Below, in pieces: positions 34,030-44,342 of a stretch of DNA of 64,000 nucleotides. Position numbers and translations under genes: made by a program. Within the stretch, counting starts at the first letter, position 1. Every line of letters begins with the position of its first letter. The DNA comes from Ensifer sp. USDA 6670. GTDB lineage: Bacteria; Pseudomonadota; Alphaproteobacteria; Rhizobiales; Rhizobiaceae. The notes beneath the pieces are model-generated. The model was not told the origin of the DNA and made no database searches. It saw nothing but the letters and a program-made list of their open reading frames with translations. Location of the stretch: assembly GCA_000421085.1 (NCBI GenBank), contig ATWE01000005.1, positions 248,001 through 312,000 on the forward strand, written 5' to 3'.

Positions 34030-34983
34030 ATGGCCGGAAACGCCGTGCAACGGCAAACCGTTCATTCCCTTCGCGAGACCATTGCGCGGATTGAAGATCG
34101 CGGGGTGCCGAGATCCGTCCGGTCGGCCAAGGCGGCCGATCCTGCCGGCTTTCGCCGCGGCAAGGAGGAGGCCGCCTGCCGCAAGGTCCTGCCGCTCGGC
34201 GTCCCGCAATTCGATGAGGTCCTCCAGGGCGGGTTGCCGCTCGAGGGCATGATGGAAATTCGCAATGCCGAAACCCGGGATGCGGGCGCGGCCGCCGGTT
34301 TCGTGGCTGCGCTTGCGGTGCTCTATCAGCGGCAGAAGAAGGAGAATGGCCGTCTGGCCCCGGTCCTTTGGATCAGCCAGACGCTTGCTGCCTGTGAGGC
34401 GGGGCAGCCTTATGCGCCGGGCCTCAAGACCTATGGACTCGACGCCGAGCGCTTCCTCTTCGTTTCGGCACGCACGGTGAAGGATGCGCTGTGGATCGCC
34501 GAGACGGCGCTTTCGGTACCGGTCTTCGCCGTGGTCGTTCTGGAAATCCGCGGCAACCCTGCCTGTCTTGCCCTGAGCGAGAGCCGGCGTCTGCATGTGA
34601 GGGCCCGGGCGGGCGGCGTGCCTCTCCTTGTTTTGCGTCAGGCGGGCGAGGAGGAGGCGAGCAGCGCCTTCTTCCGGCTCCAGGTCAAGCCGGCACCGGC
34701 CGGCGAACGCCCTCTTCCCGATGGTTCGGTGCTTTGCGGCAGCATCGGCCATCCCGCCTTTCACCTCCTTGTCGAAAAAAGCAGGCGCCAAGCCTCTGAC
34801 GACATCTTTCTCGAATGGAACGCCCATGACCGCCGCTTCTACTCACTCGATGAGCGCCGGAGCGCCGCTCTTCAGACAAACGATGAGCCAACGGATCCTG
34901 TCGATCCACTTTCCGCATCTGCCGGCCGATCGCGTCGCGCGCAGCCGATGGGGCGCCTCCTGGCTTTCGCGCGGGCGTCCTGA
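34030..34983 (+). CDS. imuA: ImuA, SOS mutasome accessory protein
   Basis: A RecA/SulA-related protein of 317 residues needed with ImuB and DnaE2 for damage-induced mutagenesis. The family core is visible in LPLGVPQFDEVLQGGLPLEGMMEI and VLWISQTLAACEAGQPYAPGL. The canonical Walker A of RecA is not conserved, as usual in ImuA. It is the first gene behind a LexA box. Its 3' end overlaps the start of imuB by about 150 bases in another frame. Confidence 0.92.
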   Translation: MAGNAVQRQTVHSLRETIARIEDRGVPRSVRSAKAADPAGFRRGKEEAACRKVLPLGVPQFDEVLQGGLPLEGMMEIRNAETRDAGAAAGFVAALAVLYQRQKKENGRLAPVLWISQTLAACEAGQPYAPGLKTYGLDAERFLFVSARTVKDALWIAETALSVPVFAVVVLEIRGNPACLALSESRRLHVRARAGGVPLLVLRQAGEEEASSAFFRLQVKPAPAGERPLPDGSVLCGSIGHPAFHLLVEKSRRQASDDIFLEWNAHDRRFYSLDERRSAALQTNDEPTDPVDPLSASAGRSRRAQPMGRLLAFARAS

Positions 34984-36439
34984 CCATCCGCCCGTCGTCT
35001 TCGCCGCCAAGATCGACAATGCCATGCGGCTCGTTGCGCTCGATACTTTTGCAGAGCGTATCGGCCTGAAGCGCGGCCAAGGGGCGGCGGAAGCCCGCGC
35101 CATGTGTCCCTCGCTCGACGTGATTGCCGCCGATCCGGCCGCCGACCAGGCCTTTCTGGAGGCGCTTGCCGACTGGTGCGACCGCTATACGCCGCTCGTG
35201 GCACTCGACGGCACGGATGGCCTGTTTCTCGACATCACCGGCTGCGCCCATCTTCATGGCGGCGAGAAGGCGCTTATCAGCGATGTCCTGTCGCGTCTTT
35301 TCTCTCTCGGCGTCGAGGCGCGGGCGACCGTCTCCTCCGCAGCCGGGCTTTCATGGGCTGTCACCCGTTACGGCGATGCCGACGTCATTGCGCCCGGAGA
35401 TGGAGACCCGGTGCTGGCACCCTTGCCGGTCGCCGCGCTGCGACTGCCGGCGGACACCGCGGCCGCACTCGAACGGGTCGGGCTGAAACAGATCGGCGAT
35501 CTTCTCGAAGCGCCGCGGGCGCCGCTCGCCCGCCGCTTCGGCTCTTCCCTTCTCCTCAGGCTCGATCAGGCGAGAGGCTTCGAGGACGAGCCGCTTTCGC
35601 CCCGGCTGCCCGTGCCGAGCTTCTCCGCCGAACGCCGGCTCGCCGAGCCGCTGCAGGACGAGGAATACATTCTCGAGCTGACCCGTCACCTCGCCAGGGA
35701 TGTCCGCTCCTCGCTGGAGCGGCATGGCGAAGGCGGGCGGCTCTTCGAGCTTCTCCTGTTCCGCGTCGACGGCCGGGTATTCCGCGTTCGAGCCCAGGCG
35801 GCCGTGCCCTTGAACGATGCCGTCCGCATCGCCGCCCTCTTTCGCGAGCGGCTGCAGGCGGTTCATGACGATCTCGATGCCGGATATGGTTTCGAAATCG
35901 TCCGGCTCTCGGTCCTCAGAAGTGAAAGGCTCGATCCGGCGCAGCAGGATTTTTCCGGCGCCCCCGACGAAAGCCAGCCGCTCGCGGCCTTCGTCGACAA
36001 GGTCTCCGCCCGTTTCGGGCCCGGTTGCCTGATGCAGGCGACCCTTGCCGAAAGCCATCTGCCGGAACGGGCGGGCGGATTTGCCGCCGTGACGGACGTG
36101 GCCGCGGTCCTAAGGATGCCCGCCCTTGAAGAAAAGGCTTTCCCCGAGAACCGTCCGCTTCGGATTTTCGCGCATCCCGAACCGGTGGAGGCGACGGCGG
36201 AAGTGCCCGAGGGCGCGCCGCGCAGCTTCAACTGGCGCAAGACCCGCTACCGCGTCGCCCGTGCCGAGGGGCCGGAGCGCATCGCCGCCGAATGGTGGAT
36301 CGACGGGGAGAGCCATCCGACGCGCGATTATTTCCGGATAGAGGATCAGGAGGGCCGCCGCTTCTGGCTGTTTCGCGAAGGCCTTTACGGAAGAGAGACC
36401 GCCTCGCCCCGCTGGTTCATGCACGGAGTTTTCGCATGA
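34826..36439 (+). CDS. imuB: ImuB, Y-family polymerase-like protein
   Basis: A DinB-related but probably catalytically inactive Y-family protein, about 537 residues, thought to link DnaE2 to the sliding clamp. The N-terminus [15 protein letters not shown] lacks the DxD of active polymerases and the second acidic cluster is LFLDITG rather than a full SxDE. The start is uncertain: ATG 34826, 34850 and 34883 are all in frame and without a strong Shine-Dalgarno, all inside imuA. It ends with an ATGA overlap into dnaE2. Confidence 0.9.
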   Translation: MTAASTHSMSAGAPLFRQTMSQRILSIHFPHLPADRVARSRWGASWLSRGRPDHPPVVFAAKIDNAMRLVALDTFAERIGLKRGQGAAEARAMCPSLDVIAADPAADQAFLEALADWCDRYTPLVALDGTDGLFLDITGCAHLHGGEKALISDVLSRLFSLGVEARATVSSAAGLSWAVTRYGDADVIAPGDGDPVLAPLPVAALRLPADTAAALERVGLKQIGDLLEAPRAPLARRFGSSLLLRLDQARGFEDEPLSPRLPVPSFSAERRLAEPLQDEEYILELTRHLARDVRSSLERHGEGGRLFELLLFRVDGRVFRVRAQAAVPLNDAVRIAALFRERLQAVHDDLDAGYGFEIVRLSVLRSERLDPAQQDFSGAPDESQPLAAFVDKVSARFGPGCLMQATLAESHLPERAGGFAAVTDVAAVLRMPALEEKAFPENRPLRIFAHPEPVEATAEVPEGAPRSFNWRKTRYRVARAEGPERIAAEWWIDGESHPTRDYFRIEDQEGRRFWLFREGLYGRETASPRWFMHGVFA

Positions 36440-39400
36440 GCGCGGATACTGTTTTCTACGAGCTCGGTGCGCGCACGAATTTCTCCTTCCTCGAAGGGGC
36501 GGCGCCGGCCGAGGAGATGGTCGTCTTTGCCAAGAAGGCGGGGCTTGCCGGTCTCGGCATTGCCGATCGCAACAGCGTTGCCGGCGTCGTCAGGGCGCAT
36601 GCCAAGGCGAAGGTGGAGGGCTATCCCTTCCAGCCGGGCGCCCGCCTGGTTTTTGCCGATGGCACGCCGGACATTCTCGCCTATCCGAAAAACAGGCGGG
36701 GCTGGGGGCATCTCTGCCGCCTGCTCAGCGCCGGGAACCTGCGCTCGAGGAAGGGCGACTGCACGCTCCATCTCGCCGATCTGCTCGAATGGCAGGAGGA
36801 GCTTCTTCTGATCGTCATGCAAAGCGAAGGGCGGCCGGAACCGAAGAGCCTGGAGGTGCTGCTCGGGACATTGCAGGAGCATGCGGGCAACCGGCTCTAT
36901 CTCGGCCTGGCGCCGCATTATGACGGTTTCGACCGGCATGATTTTGCCGTTCTGGCCGCAATTGCCCGAAAGGCCGGCATCGGGTTACTCGCCACCAATG
37001 ACGCGCTCTATCACGATCCGCATTACAGGCCGCTCGCGGATGTCGTCACCGCCATCCGGGAGCATGTGCCGATCGCCGGCGCCGGCTTCCTTCTGCAGAA
37101 GAATGCCGAAAGGCACCTGAAGAGCCCAAGGGAAATGGCCAGGCTTTTCAGCGACTATCCCGAGGCGCTCGCCAATACGCGGAAATTTTTCAGCGAGCTC
37201 GCCTTCAGCCTCGACGAGCTCAGCCATCAATATCCGGATGAAAACGCCGATGGCGAAACGCCGGCCGCAAGCTTGCGGCGGCTCGTCGCGGAAGGTGCGG
37301 CTGAGCGCTATCCCGAAGGCGTGCCGGACAAGGTGATGCGGCAGATAGACTATGAGCTCGAGCTCATCCACGATAAGAAATACGAGCCTTATTTCCTGAC
37401 CGTCCACAAGCTCGTGAAATTTGCCCGCAGCGTGAAAATTCTCTGCCAGGGGCGGGGCTCGGCGGCCAATTCCTCGGTCTGCTTCTGCCTCGGCATCACC
37501 GATGTCGATCCGCAGAAATTCACCCTGCTGTTCGATCGTTTCCTGTCGAAGGATCGCGACGAGCCGCCCGATATCGATGTCGATTTCGAGCACGAGCGGC
37601 GCGAAGAGGTGATCCAGCATATCTACAAAACTTACGGCAAGGAGCATGCGGGCCTGACCGCCGCGGTGATCAGCTATCGTTCGCGCTCCGCCGGGCGCGA
37701 GGTCGCCAAGGCCTTCGGGCTTTCGGAAGACGTTCAATCGGCTCTCGTCAGTTCGATCTGGGGCTGGGGGACCTCGCCTTTCACCGAGGAGCAGGCGAAA
37801 GGGGCGGGGCTCGACGCGGCGGACCCGCTGACGAAGCGCGTGCTTGCCTATGCCAGTCTTCTCATGAATTTTCCGCGCCACCTCTCACAGCATGTGGGCG
37901 GCTTCGTGATTACCCGCGACAGGCTCGACGAGGTCGTGCCGATCATGAACACGGCCATGCCCGACCGCTACATGATCGAATGGGACAAGGACGATCTCGA
38001 CGAGCTGAAGATCCTCAAGGTCGACGTGCTGGCGCTCGGCATGCTGACCTGCCTTGCCAAGGGCTTCAAGCTTCTGGAAGCGCATTACGGCGAGCCGATT
38101 ACGCTGGCCGAAATCTACCAGGATCATCGGGACGCGGTTTACGACATGATCTGCCGCGCCGATACGGTCGGCGTCTTCCAGATCGAAAGCCGGGCGCAGA
38201 TGAGCATGCTGCCGCGCCTGCAGCCGCGCGAAATGTACGACCTGGTGATCGAGGTCGCGATCGTTCGCCCCGGCCCCATACAGGGCAATATGGTGCATCC
38301 CTATCTGAAGCGGCGCGAAGCCCAGCGCAGGGGCGAGGCGGTCGTGTATCCGAGCCCGGAATTGAAGGCGGTGCTGGAAAGGACGCTGGGCGTGCCGCTG
38401 TTCCAGGAGCAGGCGATGCAGATCGCGATCACCGCCGCCGGTTTTTCGCCCAGCGAGGCCGACCGCCTGCGCCGCGCCATGGCCACCTTCAAGCGGACCG
38501 GTACGATCCACACCTTCGAGCGGAAGATGGTGGAGGGCATGGTCGCGAATGGCTACGAAAGGGAATTCGCCGAGCGCTGCTTCAACCAGATCAAGGGATT
38601 CGGCGAATATGGCTTTCCCGAAAGCCATGCTGCCTCCTTCGCCTCTCTCGTCTATGCCTCGGCCTGGCTCAAGACCTATTATCCGGACATCTTCTGCGCC
38701 GCGCTCCTGAACGCGCAGCCGATGGGTTTCTATGCTCCGGCGCAATTGGTGCGCGATGCCCGCGAACACGGGGTCAGAATGCTGCCGGTCGACATCAATC
38801 ATTCGGAATGGGACGCCCTGCTCGAAGGCGAGGGTGCCTTCGACAGGAATGCTGTCCACCCGCGCCATGCCAGTATGCGGGAGGTGATCAAAACCCGGAA
38901 GGCCGTGCGGCTGGGCTTCCGGCTGGTCAAGGGTCTGAAGCAAACGGATATGGAAGCGCTCGTGGCTTGCCGGGGGGAGGGATATCGCTCTGTTCATGAC
39001 CTGTGGCTTCGGTCCGGGCTTTCACGCGCCGTTCTGGAGCGCCTTGCGGATGCCGATGCCTTCCGGTCGATAGGCCTCGACCGGCGGGCGGCCCTCTGGG
39101 CGGTAAAGGCGCTCGACGAGCAGTCGGCGGTGGAGCGGTTGCCGCTTTTCGAGGGGGCGGGTTCTGACGATCTGCAGATCGAGCCCAAGGTCGCTCTTCC
39201 CGATATGCCGGCAGGCGAACAGGTCATTCATGACTATCGCACCCTGACACTCTCCCTGAAGGCGCACCCCGTTTCCTTCATGCGGGAGGATTTTTCGCGA
39301 ATGGGTATCCTGCGCAGCCGGGATCTGGCGGCAACCGCAACTGGAAGATGGGTGACGGTGGCAGGCCTTGTGCTGGTCAGGCAACGGCCGGGCTCGGCCA

Positions 39401-39786
39401 ATGGCGTCATCTTCATGACGATCGAGGATGAAACCGGCATCGCCAATATCATCGTCTGGGAAAAGACGTTCCAGAAATACCGGCGGCAGGTCATGGGATC
39501 GCGGCTTGTGAAAGTCCGCGGCCGCTTACAGAACCAGAGCGGCGTCATTCACGTGGTCGCCGATCATCTCGAGGATATAACGCCGATGCTTGGCCTGCTG
39601 CGCCGGGAGGCGCGGCGTTTCGGCGTCAACGACCGCGCGGACGAGGCCTTGCGGCCGAGCGCGGACGCCCGCGAGAAGAAAAAACTCCGGCAATTGCGCC
39701 TCGGCCTGCCCGCTCGTGCAGCACCGGAGGGCGAGGCGGCCGCCCAGGTAGCGCAGGTCATGCCGAAGGGGCGCAATTTTCATTGA
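36436..39786 (+). CDS. dnaE2: Error-prone DNA polymerase DnaE2
   Basis: A C-family polymerase alpha of 1116 residues used for SOS mutagenesis. The N-terminal PHP domain begins [20 protein letters not shown]. The catalytic region has [19 protein letters not shown] and [16 protein letters not shown] with the active-site Asp residues. A C-terminal OB-fold region ([26 protein letters not shown]) follows. The ATG overlaps the imuB stop, and the upstream in-frame extension is a shadow of imuB. Its length and short C-terminus distinguish it from replicative DnaE1. Confidence 0.96.
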   Translation: MSADTVFYELGARTNFSFLEGAAPAEEMVVFAKKAGLAGLGIADRNSVAGVVRAHAKAKVEGYPFQPGARLVFADGTPDILAYPKNRRGWGHLCRLLSAGNLRSRKGDCTLHLADLLEWQEELLLIVMQSEGRPEPKSLEVLLGTLQEHAGNRLYLGLAPHYDGFDRHDFAVLAAIARKAGIGLLATNDALYHDPHYRPLADVVTAIREHVPIAGAGFLLQKNAERHLKSPREMARLFSDYPEALANTRKFFSELAFSLDELSHQYPDENADGETPAASLRRLVAEGAAERYPEGVPDKVMRQIDYELELIHDKKYEPYFLTVHKLVKFARSVKILCQGRGSAANSSVCFCLGITDVDPQKFTLLFDRFLSKDRDEPPDIDVDFEHERREEVIQHIYKTYGKEHAGLTAAVISYRSRSAGREVAKAFGLSEDVQSALVSSIWGWGTSPFTEEQAKGAGLDAADPLTKRVLAYASLLMNFPRHLSQHVGGFVITRDRLDEVVPIMNTAMPDRYMIEWDKDDLDELKILKVDVLALGMLTCLAKGFKLLEAHYGEPITLAEIYQDHRDAVYDMICRADTVGVFQIESRAQMSMLPRLQPREMYDLVIEVAIVRPGPIQGNMVHPYLKRREAQRRGEAVVYPSPELKAVLERTLGVPLFQEQAMQIAITAAGFSPSEADRLRRAMATFKRTGTIHTFERKMVEGMVANGYEREFAERCFNQIKGFGEYGFPESHAASFASLVYASAWLKTYYPDIFCAALLNAQPMGFYAPAQLVRDAREHGVRMLPVDINHSEWDALLEGEGAFDRNAVHPRHASMREVIKTRKAVRLGFRLVKGLKQTDMEALVACRGEGYRSVHDLWLRSGLSRAVLERLADADAFRSIGLDRRAALWAVKALDEQSAVERLPLFEGAGSDDLQIEPKVALPDMPAGEQVIHDYRTLTLSLKAHPVSFMREDFSRMGILRSRDLAATATGRWVTVAGLVLVRQRPGSANGVIFMTIEDETGIANIIVWEKTFQKYRRQVMGSRLVKVRGRLQNQSGVIHVVADHLEDITPMLGLLRREARRFGVNDRADEALRPSADAREKKKLRQLRLGLPARAAPEGEAAAQVAQVMPKGRNFH

Positions 39787-39905
39787 GTCCCCGTCATTAC
39801 TCGCATCGAATTCGCCTTGCGCTTGAGACCTCCAAGGCCGTCCTGTGTAAAAATGTCGCAGGCACTGGTGCCGGAATTGCAAGTCATGGAGGTAAAATTC
39901 TCTCC

Positions 39906-39919
39906 TTAGAATCGCCTAA
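39906..39919. promoter_or_regulatory. Irr-type iron-control element, copy 1
   Basis: TTAGAATCGCCTAA is a near-palindrome resembling the rhizobial ICE/Irr box (TTTAGAA-N3-TTCTAAA). It is the more distant of two copies before bfd, sharing the core TTAGAATCGC with copy 2. Confidence 0.5.
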
Positions 39920-39949
39920 TGTAATGAAAATGCGATGATTTCCGTCAAG

Positions 39950-39965
39950 TTTAGAATCGCTCTAA
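39950..39965. promoter_or_regulatory. Irr-type iron-control element, copy 2
   Basis: TTTAGAATCGCTCTAA has TTAGA/TCTAA arms around a 5-base centre, one base from the ICE motif. It is about 100 bases before bfd. Irr represses iron-storage genes in iron-poor cells in rhizobia, so control of bfd-bfr by Irr is expected. Confidence 0.6.
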
Positions 39966-40066
39966 TGCATCCCTCAACCATATGGAGAGGAGTTTTTAGT
40001 TGACGGCAAATGTCCTCTTTTGCTTTATCGCAAAATCAGAGCGTTGCGTATGATGGACACGACGAA

Positions 40067-40378
40067 ATGCTGGTTTGCAGTTGCAATTTCATCACCGAGA
40101 AAGAGATCGAGGACACGATCGTCGGCCTCCTCGACGAGGACTGTTGGCAGTTGATCGTGCCGGCGAAAGTCTATCATGCGATGGAAAAACGCGGCCGTTG
40201 CTGCGGCTGTTTTCCCAATGTCGTCGACATCATCATCCGCACCACCGAGCAATATCACGCCCGTCGCGACTCGACGGACGCCGATATATTTGATTTCATG
40301 AACCGCCTCAGACAATTCCATGAAGAAAACCGGAGGGCGGATCTTGAAAGGCGACGCAAAGGTAATCGAGCAGCTTAA
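40067..40378 (+). CDS. bfd: Bacterioferritin-associated ferredoxin
   Basis: A [2Fe-2S] protein of 103 residues that reduces bacterioferritin heme to release stored iron. The cluster ligands are in [14 protein letters not shown] and [15 protein letters not shown]. The start at 40067 gives the normal N-terminus of the family; the longest frame adds 19 residues from 40010 and has no better ribosome site. A C-terminal extension of about 35 residues beyond E. coli Bfd is Arg-rich. Its 3' end overlaps bfr by 35 bases. Confidence 0.9.
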   Translation: MLVCSCNFITEKEIEDTIVGLLDEDCWQLIVPAKVYHAMEKRGRCCGCFPNVVDIIIRTTEQYHARRDSTDADIFDFMNRLRQFHEENRRADLERRRKGNRAA

Positions 40379-40829
40379 CGAAGCGCTCTATCTCGAACTC
40401 GGTGCCGTAAACCAGTACTGGCTGCATTACCGCCTTCTCGAGGATTGGGGCTATACGCTGCTCGCCAAGAAGGAGCGCGCCGAATCGATCGAGGAAATGC
40501 ACCACGCCGACAAGCTCGTCTCCCGCATCATCTTTCTCGAAGGCCACCCGAATCTGCAGACGGTCGCGCCGCTGCGCATCGGCCAGAACGTCAAGGAAGT
40601 CCTGGAAGCCGACCTTGCCGGCGAGTACGACGCGCGCACGGCCTATAAGAACTCCCGCGACATCTGTCACGCGGCCGGAGATTATGTCTCGATGAAGCTC
40701 TTCGAGGAACTGCTCGCCGACGAAGAGGGCCACATAGACTTCCTCGAAACACAGCTCGATCTGCTCGGCAAGATCGGTGAGGAAAAATACGGCCAACTCA
40801 ACGCCGCTTCCGCCGACGAAGCCGAATAA
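40344..40829 (+). CDS. bfr: Bacterioferritin
   Basis: A 24-mer iron-storage ferritin binding heme, 161 residues. The ferroxidase ligands are kept (Glu18 in [11 protein letters not shown], Glu51 and His54 in IEEMHHADK, and [10 protein letters not shown]), and Met52, the heme ligand, is present. The start is TTG 40344 with GGAGGG six bases upstream, giving the family N-terminus [11 protein letters not shown]. It is translated from within the end of bfd, and both genes should be under Irr control. Confidence 0.95.
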   Translation: MKGDAKVIEQLNEALYLELGAVNQYWLHYRLLEDWGYTLLAKKERAESIEEMHHADKLVSRIIFLEGHPNLQTVAPLRIGQNVKEVLEADLAGEYDARTAYKNSRDICHAAGDYVSMKLFEELLADEEGHIDFLETQLDLLGKIGEEKYGQLNAASADEAE

Positions 40830-40864
40830 TTCTCTGTCTTCATTTGCCCGATCGCCGCGCGGTC

Positions 40865-41029
40865 GCCCCTCATCCGGCCTGCCGGCCACCTTCTCCCCAT
40901 TTTACGGGGAGAAGGGACTTGCGGGCCTCGCCCCATTTCCAACCGAGAAGAAAAGCGGATGGGAGTTCACGGCTTGTCTCCTTCGCCCCGCTTGCGGGGA
41001 GAAGGTGGCCGGCAGGCCGGATGAGGGGC
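40865..41029. repeat. RIME-type intergenic mosaic element
   Basis: Two 34-base arms (40865-40898 and 40996-41029) are near-perfect inverted repeats, the left beginning GCCCCTCATCCGGCCTGCCG and the right ending with its complement. Further palindromic blocks lie between them. This matches the Rhizobium-specific intergenic mosaic element class as I remember it. It fills the gap between the convergent bfr and rppH genes and could also stop transcription. Confidence 0.8.
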
Positions 41030-41048
41030 TCATTCAGCCGCCCTTCTG

Positions 41049-41552
41049 TCACCGCGCCAGATGCGAAAACGCGGCGACGACCTCTTCATAGGCCTTGCGC
41101 TTGAAGGGCACGATCAGGCCCGGCAGTTGGTGCATGGGCTTCCATTCCCAGGCGTCGAATTCCGGCTCGTGGCCGCCGGGCGGCGGGTTGATGGCGATCT
41201 CGCTTTCGTTGCCCTCGAAGCGGAAGGCGTACCAGCGTTGCCTCTGACCGCGGTACTTGCCCTTGAGTCCGATCCCGATCAGATGCGACGGCAGGTCGTA
41301 GTTGATCCAGCCCGGCGCCTCCGCGAGGAGCGAGACGGAGCGGATGCCGGTCTCCTCGTAAAGTTCGCGATAGGCGGCCTCGAGCGGGTCCTCGCCCTCG
41401 TCGATGCCGCCTTGCGGCATCTGCCAGAGCTGCGGCGAACCGTCATATTCGGAATTGCCGACGGCGAGTCGGTGTCCGGCCCAGACGAGTCCCTGTTGGT
41501 TGAGAACCATGACGCCGACGCATGGCCGATAGGGCAGATCCTCAGCCGTCAT
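41049..41552 (-). CDS. rppH: RNA pyrophosphohydrolase
   Basis: A Nudix hydrolase of 167 residues that converts 5'-triphosphate mRNA ends to monophosphates and so triggers decay (the invasion-associated IalA/NudH group). The Nudix box [23 protein letters not shown] is complete. [12 protein letters not shown] at the N-terminus and a Trp-rich C-terminus ([21 protein letters not shown]) are typical. The start [11 protein letters not shown] is preferred, with AAGGGG upstream. It is the last gene of the long leftward run. Confidence 0.94.
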   Translation of the reverse strand: MTAEDLPYRPCVGVMVLNQQGLVWAGHRLAVGNSEYDGSPQLWQMPQGGIDEGEDPLEAAYRELYEETGIRSVSLLAEAPGWINYDLPSHLIGIGLKGKYRGQRQRWYAFRFEGNESEIAINPPPGGHEPEFDAWEWKPMHQLPGLIVPFKRKAYEEVVAAFSHLAR

Positions 41553-41636
41553 GACGCGCCCCTTATCCTTCCCCATATCGTCCATCCTTTGCATGTTGCC
41601 GCAAGCCGTATGACTCGGTGGTCTACGGCGCTTAAA

Positions 41637-42839
41637 TCAGTTTTGTTTCGGATCTTTGACGAGTGCGGCCACGCCGACGACCTCGATGCCTCGTCCGCCG
41701 GCTTCCTCGATCCATTCGGCAATGGCCGCCACGCTTTCGTCGAAGGCGGAAGCGACCCCGATCGCAGTGCCGTTCCTCCGCGCGACCCGCTCCAGCTCGT
41801 CGAGCCTGCGCAGAATGGCATTGCGGCTGAGCTCGCCGTCGAGCACGAGATCGGCGAAACCGTGCGGCACGTCGAAGGCGCCGGCGAGCGTGCTCGAGAG
41901 CGACTGCGCCGACGTCCCGTCGTCCAGGAACAGAAGACCCCGCTTGCCGAGATCGCGCATGACCGGCTCGAGCGCATCCGCATTGGAGAGAAAACGGCCC
42001 CCGAGATAGTTCATGACGCCGGTGTAGTTGGTGATCTGTCCCATGCTGCGATGCAGTTCCGCAAGGTTCTTCCCGGCATCGAAAGAAACGCGCAGCGCGT
42101 GCGGGCCCGGATCGTTGGTTGGGTAATCGAATGGTTCCATCGGCACCTGCAACAGGATCTCGTGGCCGTCACGCCTTGCCTCCTGCATCCAGCGCTGCAG
42201 GCTGTTTCCGGCCGCAGCAAAGGCAAACGTCACTTCCGGCGGCAGATCGCGGATGGCGCGCTGCGTCCCCGTCTGGCTGAGGCCGAGGCCGCCGACGACG
42301 ATGGCGATCCGCGTTCCGCGCGCGCCGGACCACGGGCGCGCATATTGCTCCATCGGCCTCAGCCCGTCCGGGCCGATGATCGGCAGGCGGCCTTCGGGGC
42401 GATCCTCGAGCAGGCTTTCATTCGGAAGGGCTGCCATGCGGGGGTCCTGCCCGCGCGTCCGCTCGACATCGATCAGCGCGGGGCCGCCGGTTTCGCGTGA
42501 ACGGGGCGTGTATTTCCTGACGGTCGCGCCATCATCGGTCAGAACTTCCTCGACATGTGCGCCGGAGAGAGCGCCGCTCCGGTGGAGCGCCCCGGGCCTG
42601 TTGTTTTGGCCCGCTGAGGGTGGCGCTGTTTCGGTGGCGAGTGTCGCTTCGGTCGCCGCGAGCATTGCAGGCGAACGGGTCTTGTGACCGGGAGAAAGGG
42701 CGCTCCATGCCGAGAGTCCGATGACCGCAAGGGCTCCGAGACCGAGGCCGCAATAGCGCAGGACGCGAGCGAGATCGGGCTTGCGTGCCGGTCTCTCCTT
42801 CCGGTTCTGGCCCAGGGGGGCATTGAGGTCAGTTGCCAA
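41637..42839 (-). CDS. Divergent polysaccharide deacetylase family protein (YibQ-like)
   Basis: A 400-residue envelope protein. One transmembrane anchor (about 27-48, VLRYCGLGLGALAVIGLSAW) is followed by a low-complexity linker and a periplasmic divergent polysaccharide deacetylase domain (about 160-390: RIAIVVGGLGLSQTGTQRAIRDL, LQVPMEPFDYP, NYLGGRFLSNADAL). Function unknown in detail; the neighbours EnvC and CtpA suggest cell-wall maturation. The start appears to be TTG with GAGG upstream. Confidence 0.88.
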   Translation of the reverse strand: MATDLNAPLGQNRKERPARKPDLARVLRYCGLGLGALAVIGLSAWSALSPGHKTRSPAMLAATEATLATETAPPSAGQNNRPGALHRSGALSGAHVEEVLTDDGATVRKYTPRSRETGGPALIDVERTRGQDPRMAALPNESLLEDRPEGRLPIIGPDGLRPMEQYARPWSGARGTRIAIVVGGLGLSQTGTQRAIRDLPPEVTFAFAAAGNSLQRWMQEARRDGHEILLQVPMEPFDYPTNDPGPHALRVSFDAGKNLAELHRSMGQITNYTGVMNYLGGRFLSNADALEPVMRDLGKRGLLFLDDGTSAQSLSSTLAGAFDVPHGFADLVLDGELSRNAILRRLDELERVARRNGTAIGVASAFDESVAAIAEWIEEAGGRGIEVVGVAALVKDPKQN

Positions 42840-42953
42840 ACGGGGCCTCGGTCGAGCTTCGATCCTGGCGCGAATCGCCGCTGGCCATGACGATGGACTC
42901 GAAGGAGACCAGAATCATCGCACATGCGACTGCATGCCGATGGATAATATAAA

Positions 42954-42979
42954 GGCGCCGGGTTGAACAGCCCGGCGCC
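42954..42979 (-). terminator. Hairpin after ctpA
   Basis: GGCGCCGGG and CCCGGCGCC are perfect 9-base arms with an 8-base loop. On the minus strand they are followed by TTTATATTAT. It is 40 bases beyond the ctpA stop and probably ends or lowers transcription into the deacetylase gene. Confidence 0.7.
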
Positions 42980-43019
42980 TCCTTGATTCATCTCACCCAG
43001 AACTCTGCAGGTGAGGGGC

Positions 43020-44342
43020 TTATTCCTTCAGCTGTGCCTGCTCCGGGTTGGCCGGGAAGGACGGATCCGTCTTCTTGCCGCGCAACAGGTCGAACGCATA
43101 GTTGAGCTGAATGTCGTCCTTGGTTTCCGGCGGCACGTAAGCAACCGAGCCGGAGCCCTCTTCGGTCTCTTCCTGGCCCGGAATGTGGCCGCGCAGATCG
43201 GATTCGCCCTGCGCTTCCACCTTGCCCAGCAGCTCGGGCGGCAGCGGCTGCTCCACCTTGATGTCGGGCGTGATGCCGGTGCCCTGGATCGACTTGCCGG
43301 ACGGCGTGTAATAGAGCGCCGTCGTCAGACGCAGCGCTCCTGCGTCGCCGAGCGGGATGATCGTCTGCACCGAGCCCTTGCCGAAGGAGCGCGTGCCGAG
43401 AACGGTGGCGCGCTTCAGGTCCTGGAGGGCACCGGCCACGATTTCCGACGCGGATGCCGAGCCGCCGTTGACGAGCACGACGACGGGCTTGCCGCCGGCC
43501 AGATCGCCCGGGGTCGCATTAAAGCGGCGGGTTTCATCCGGGTTGCGGCCGCGGGTCGAAACGACCTCGCCACGCTCCAGGAACGCGTCCGAGACATTGA
43601 TTGCCTGGTCGAGCAGGCCGCCCGGATTGAGGCGCAGATCGAGGACATAGCCCTTGAGCTTGTCCGCGGGAACTTCCGCCTGGATCTTCTCGATGCCCTT
43701 CTTCAGGTCCTCGAAGGTCTTTTCCGTAAACGAGATGACTCTGAGATAGCCGACATCCCCTTCGACACGGACCTTCACCGCGCGGACCGCGATCACGTCG
43801 CGTACGATCGTCAGTTCGATCGGCTTTTCGGCTCCCTTGCGCAGGATCGTCAGCTTGATCGGCGTGCCGACGGCACCGCGCATCTTGTCGACCGCTTCCT
43901 CCAGCTTAAGGCCGCGGACATCCTGACCGTCGATCTTCGAGATGAAATCGCCTGCGAGCACACCGGCGCGCGCGGCCGGCGTGTCGTCGATCGGACTCGT
44001 TACCTTGACGAGATCTTCCTCCATGGTGACCTCGATGCCAAGGCCGCCGAACTCGCCGCGGGTCTGGGTGCGCATATCTTCGGCGTCGGTCGAGTTCATG
44101 TAGCTCGAATGCGGGTCGAGAGACGAGAGCATGCCGTTGATGGCGTTCTCGATCAGCTTGTCATCCTGCGGCGGCGTCACGTACTGCGCGCGCACGCGCT
44201 CGAAGACGTCGCCGAAGATCGCCAGTTCGCGGTATGTCGACGAATTTGCGGCCACGGCCGGCATGGTTGCCGAGTAGACGACGCCCATCGCCGTCGCGCC
44301 CATCAGCGCCCCGACCAGGACAAGTGAAGCTCTACGTATCAT
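43020..44342 (-). CDS. ctpA: Carboxyl-terminal processing protease CtpA
   Basis: A periplasmic S41 serine protease of 440 residues. It has an N-terminal signal or anchor (LVLVGALMGATAMGVVYSA), a PDZ domain (about 95-170, GGLGIEVTMEEDLVKVTSPIDD) and the S41 catalytic domain with Ser in GGSASASEIVAGAL and the general-base Lys in GTRSFGKGSVQT. The C-terminal tail is acidic and low-complexity. Its start overlaps the envC stop by 11 bases; GGAAGG precedes the ATG. Confidence 0.95.
   Translation of the reverse strand: MIRRASLVLVGALMGATAMGVVYSATMPAVAANSSTYRELAIFGDVFERVRAQYVTPPQDDKLIENAINGMLSSLDPHSSYMNSTDAEDMRTQTRGEFGGLGIEVTMEEDLVKVTSPIDDTPAARAGVLAGDFISKIDGQDVRGLKLEEAVDKMRGAVGTPIKLTILRKGAEKPIELTIVRDVIAVRAVKVRVEGDVGYLRVISFTEKTFEDLKKGIEKIQAEVPADKLKGYVLDLRLNPGGLLDQAINVSDAFLERGEVVSTRGRNPDETRRFNATPGDLAGGKPVVVLVNGGSASASEIVAGALQDLKRATVLGTRSFGKGSVQTIIPLGDAGALRLTTALYYTPSGKSIQGTGITPDIKVEQPLPPELLGKVEAQGESDLRGHIPGQEETEEGSGSVAYVPPETKDDIQLNYAFDLLRGKKTDPSFPANPEQAQLKE

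Noticed and set aside
41061..42500. Plus-strand frame opposite rppH and the deacetylase gene
   Set aside because: Spans two genes on the other strand and their gap; a shadow frame.
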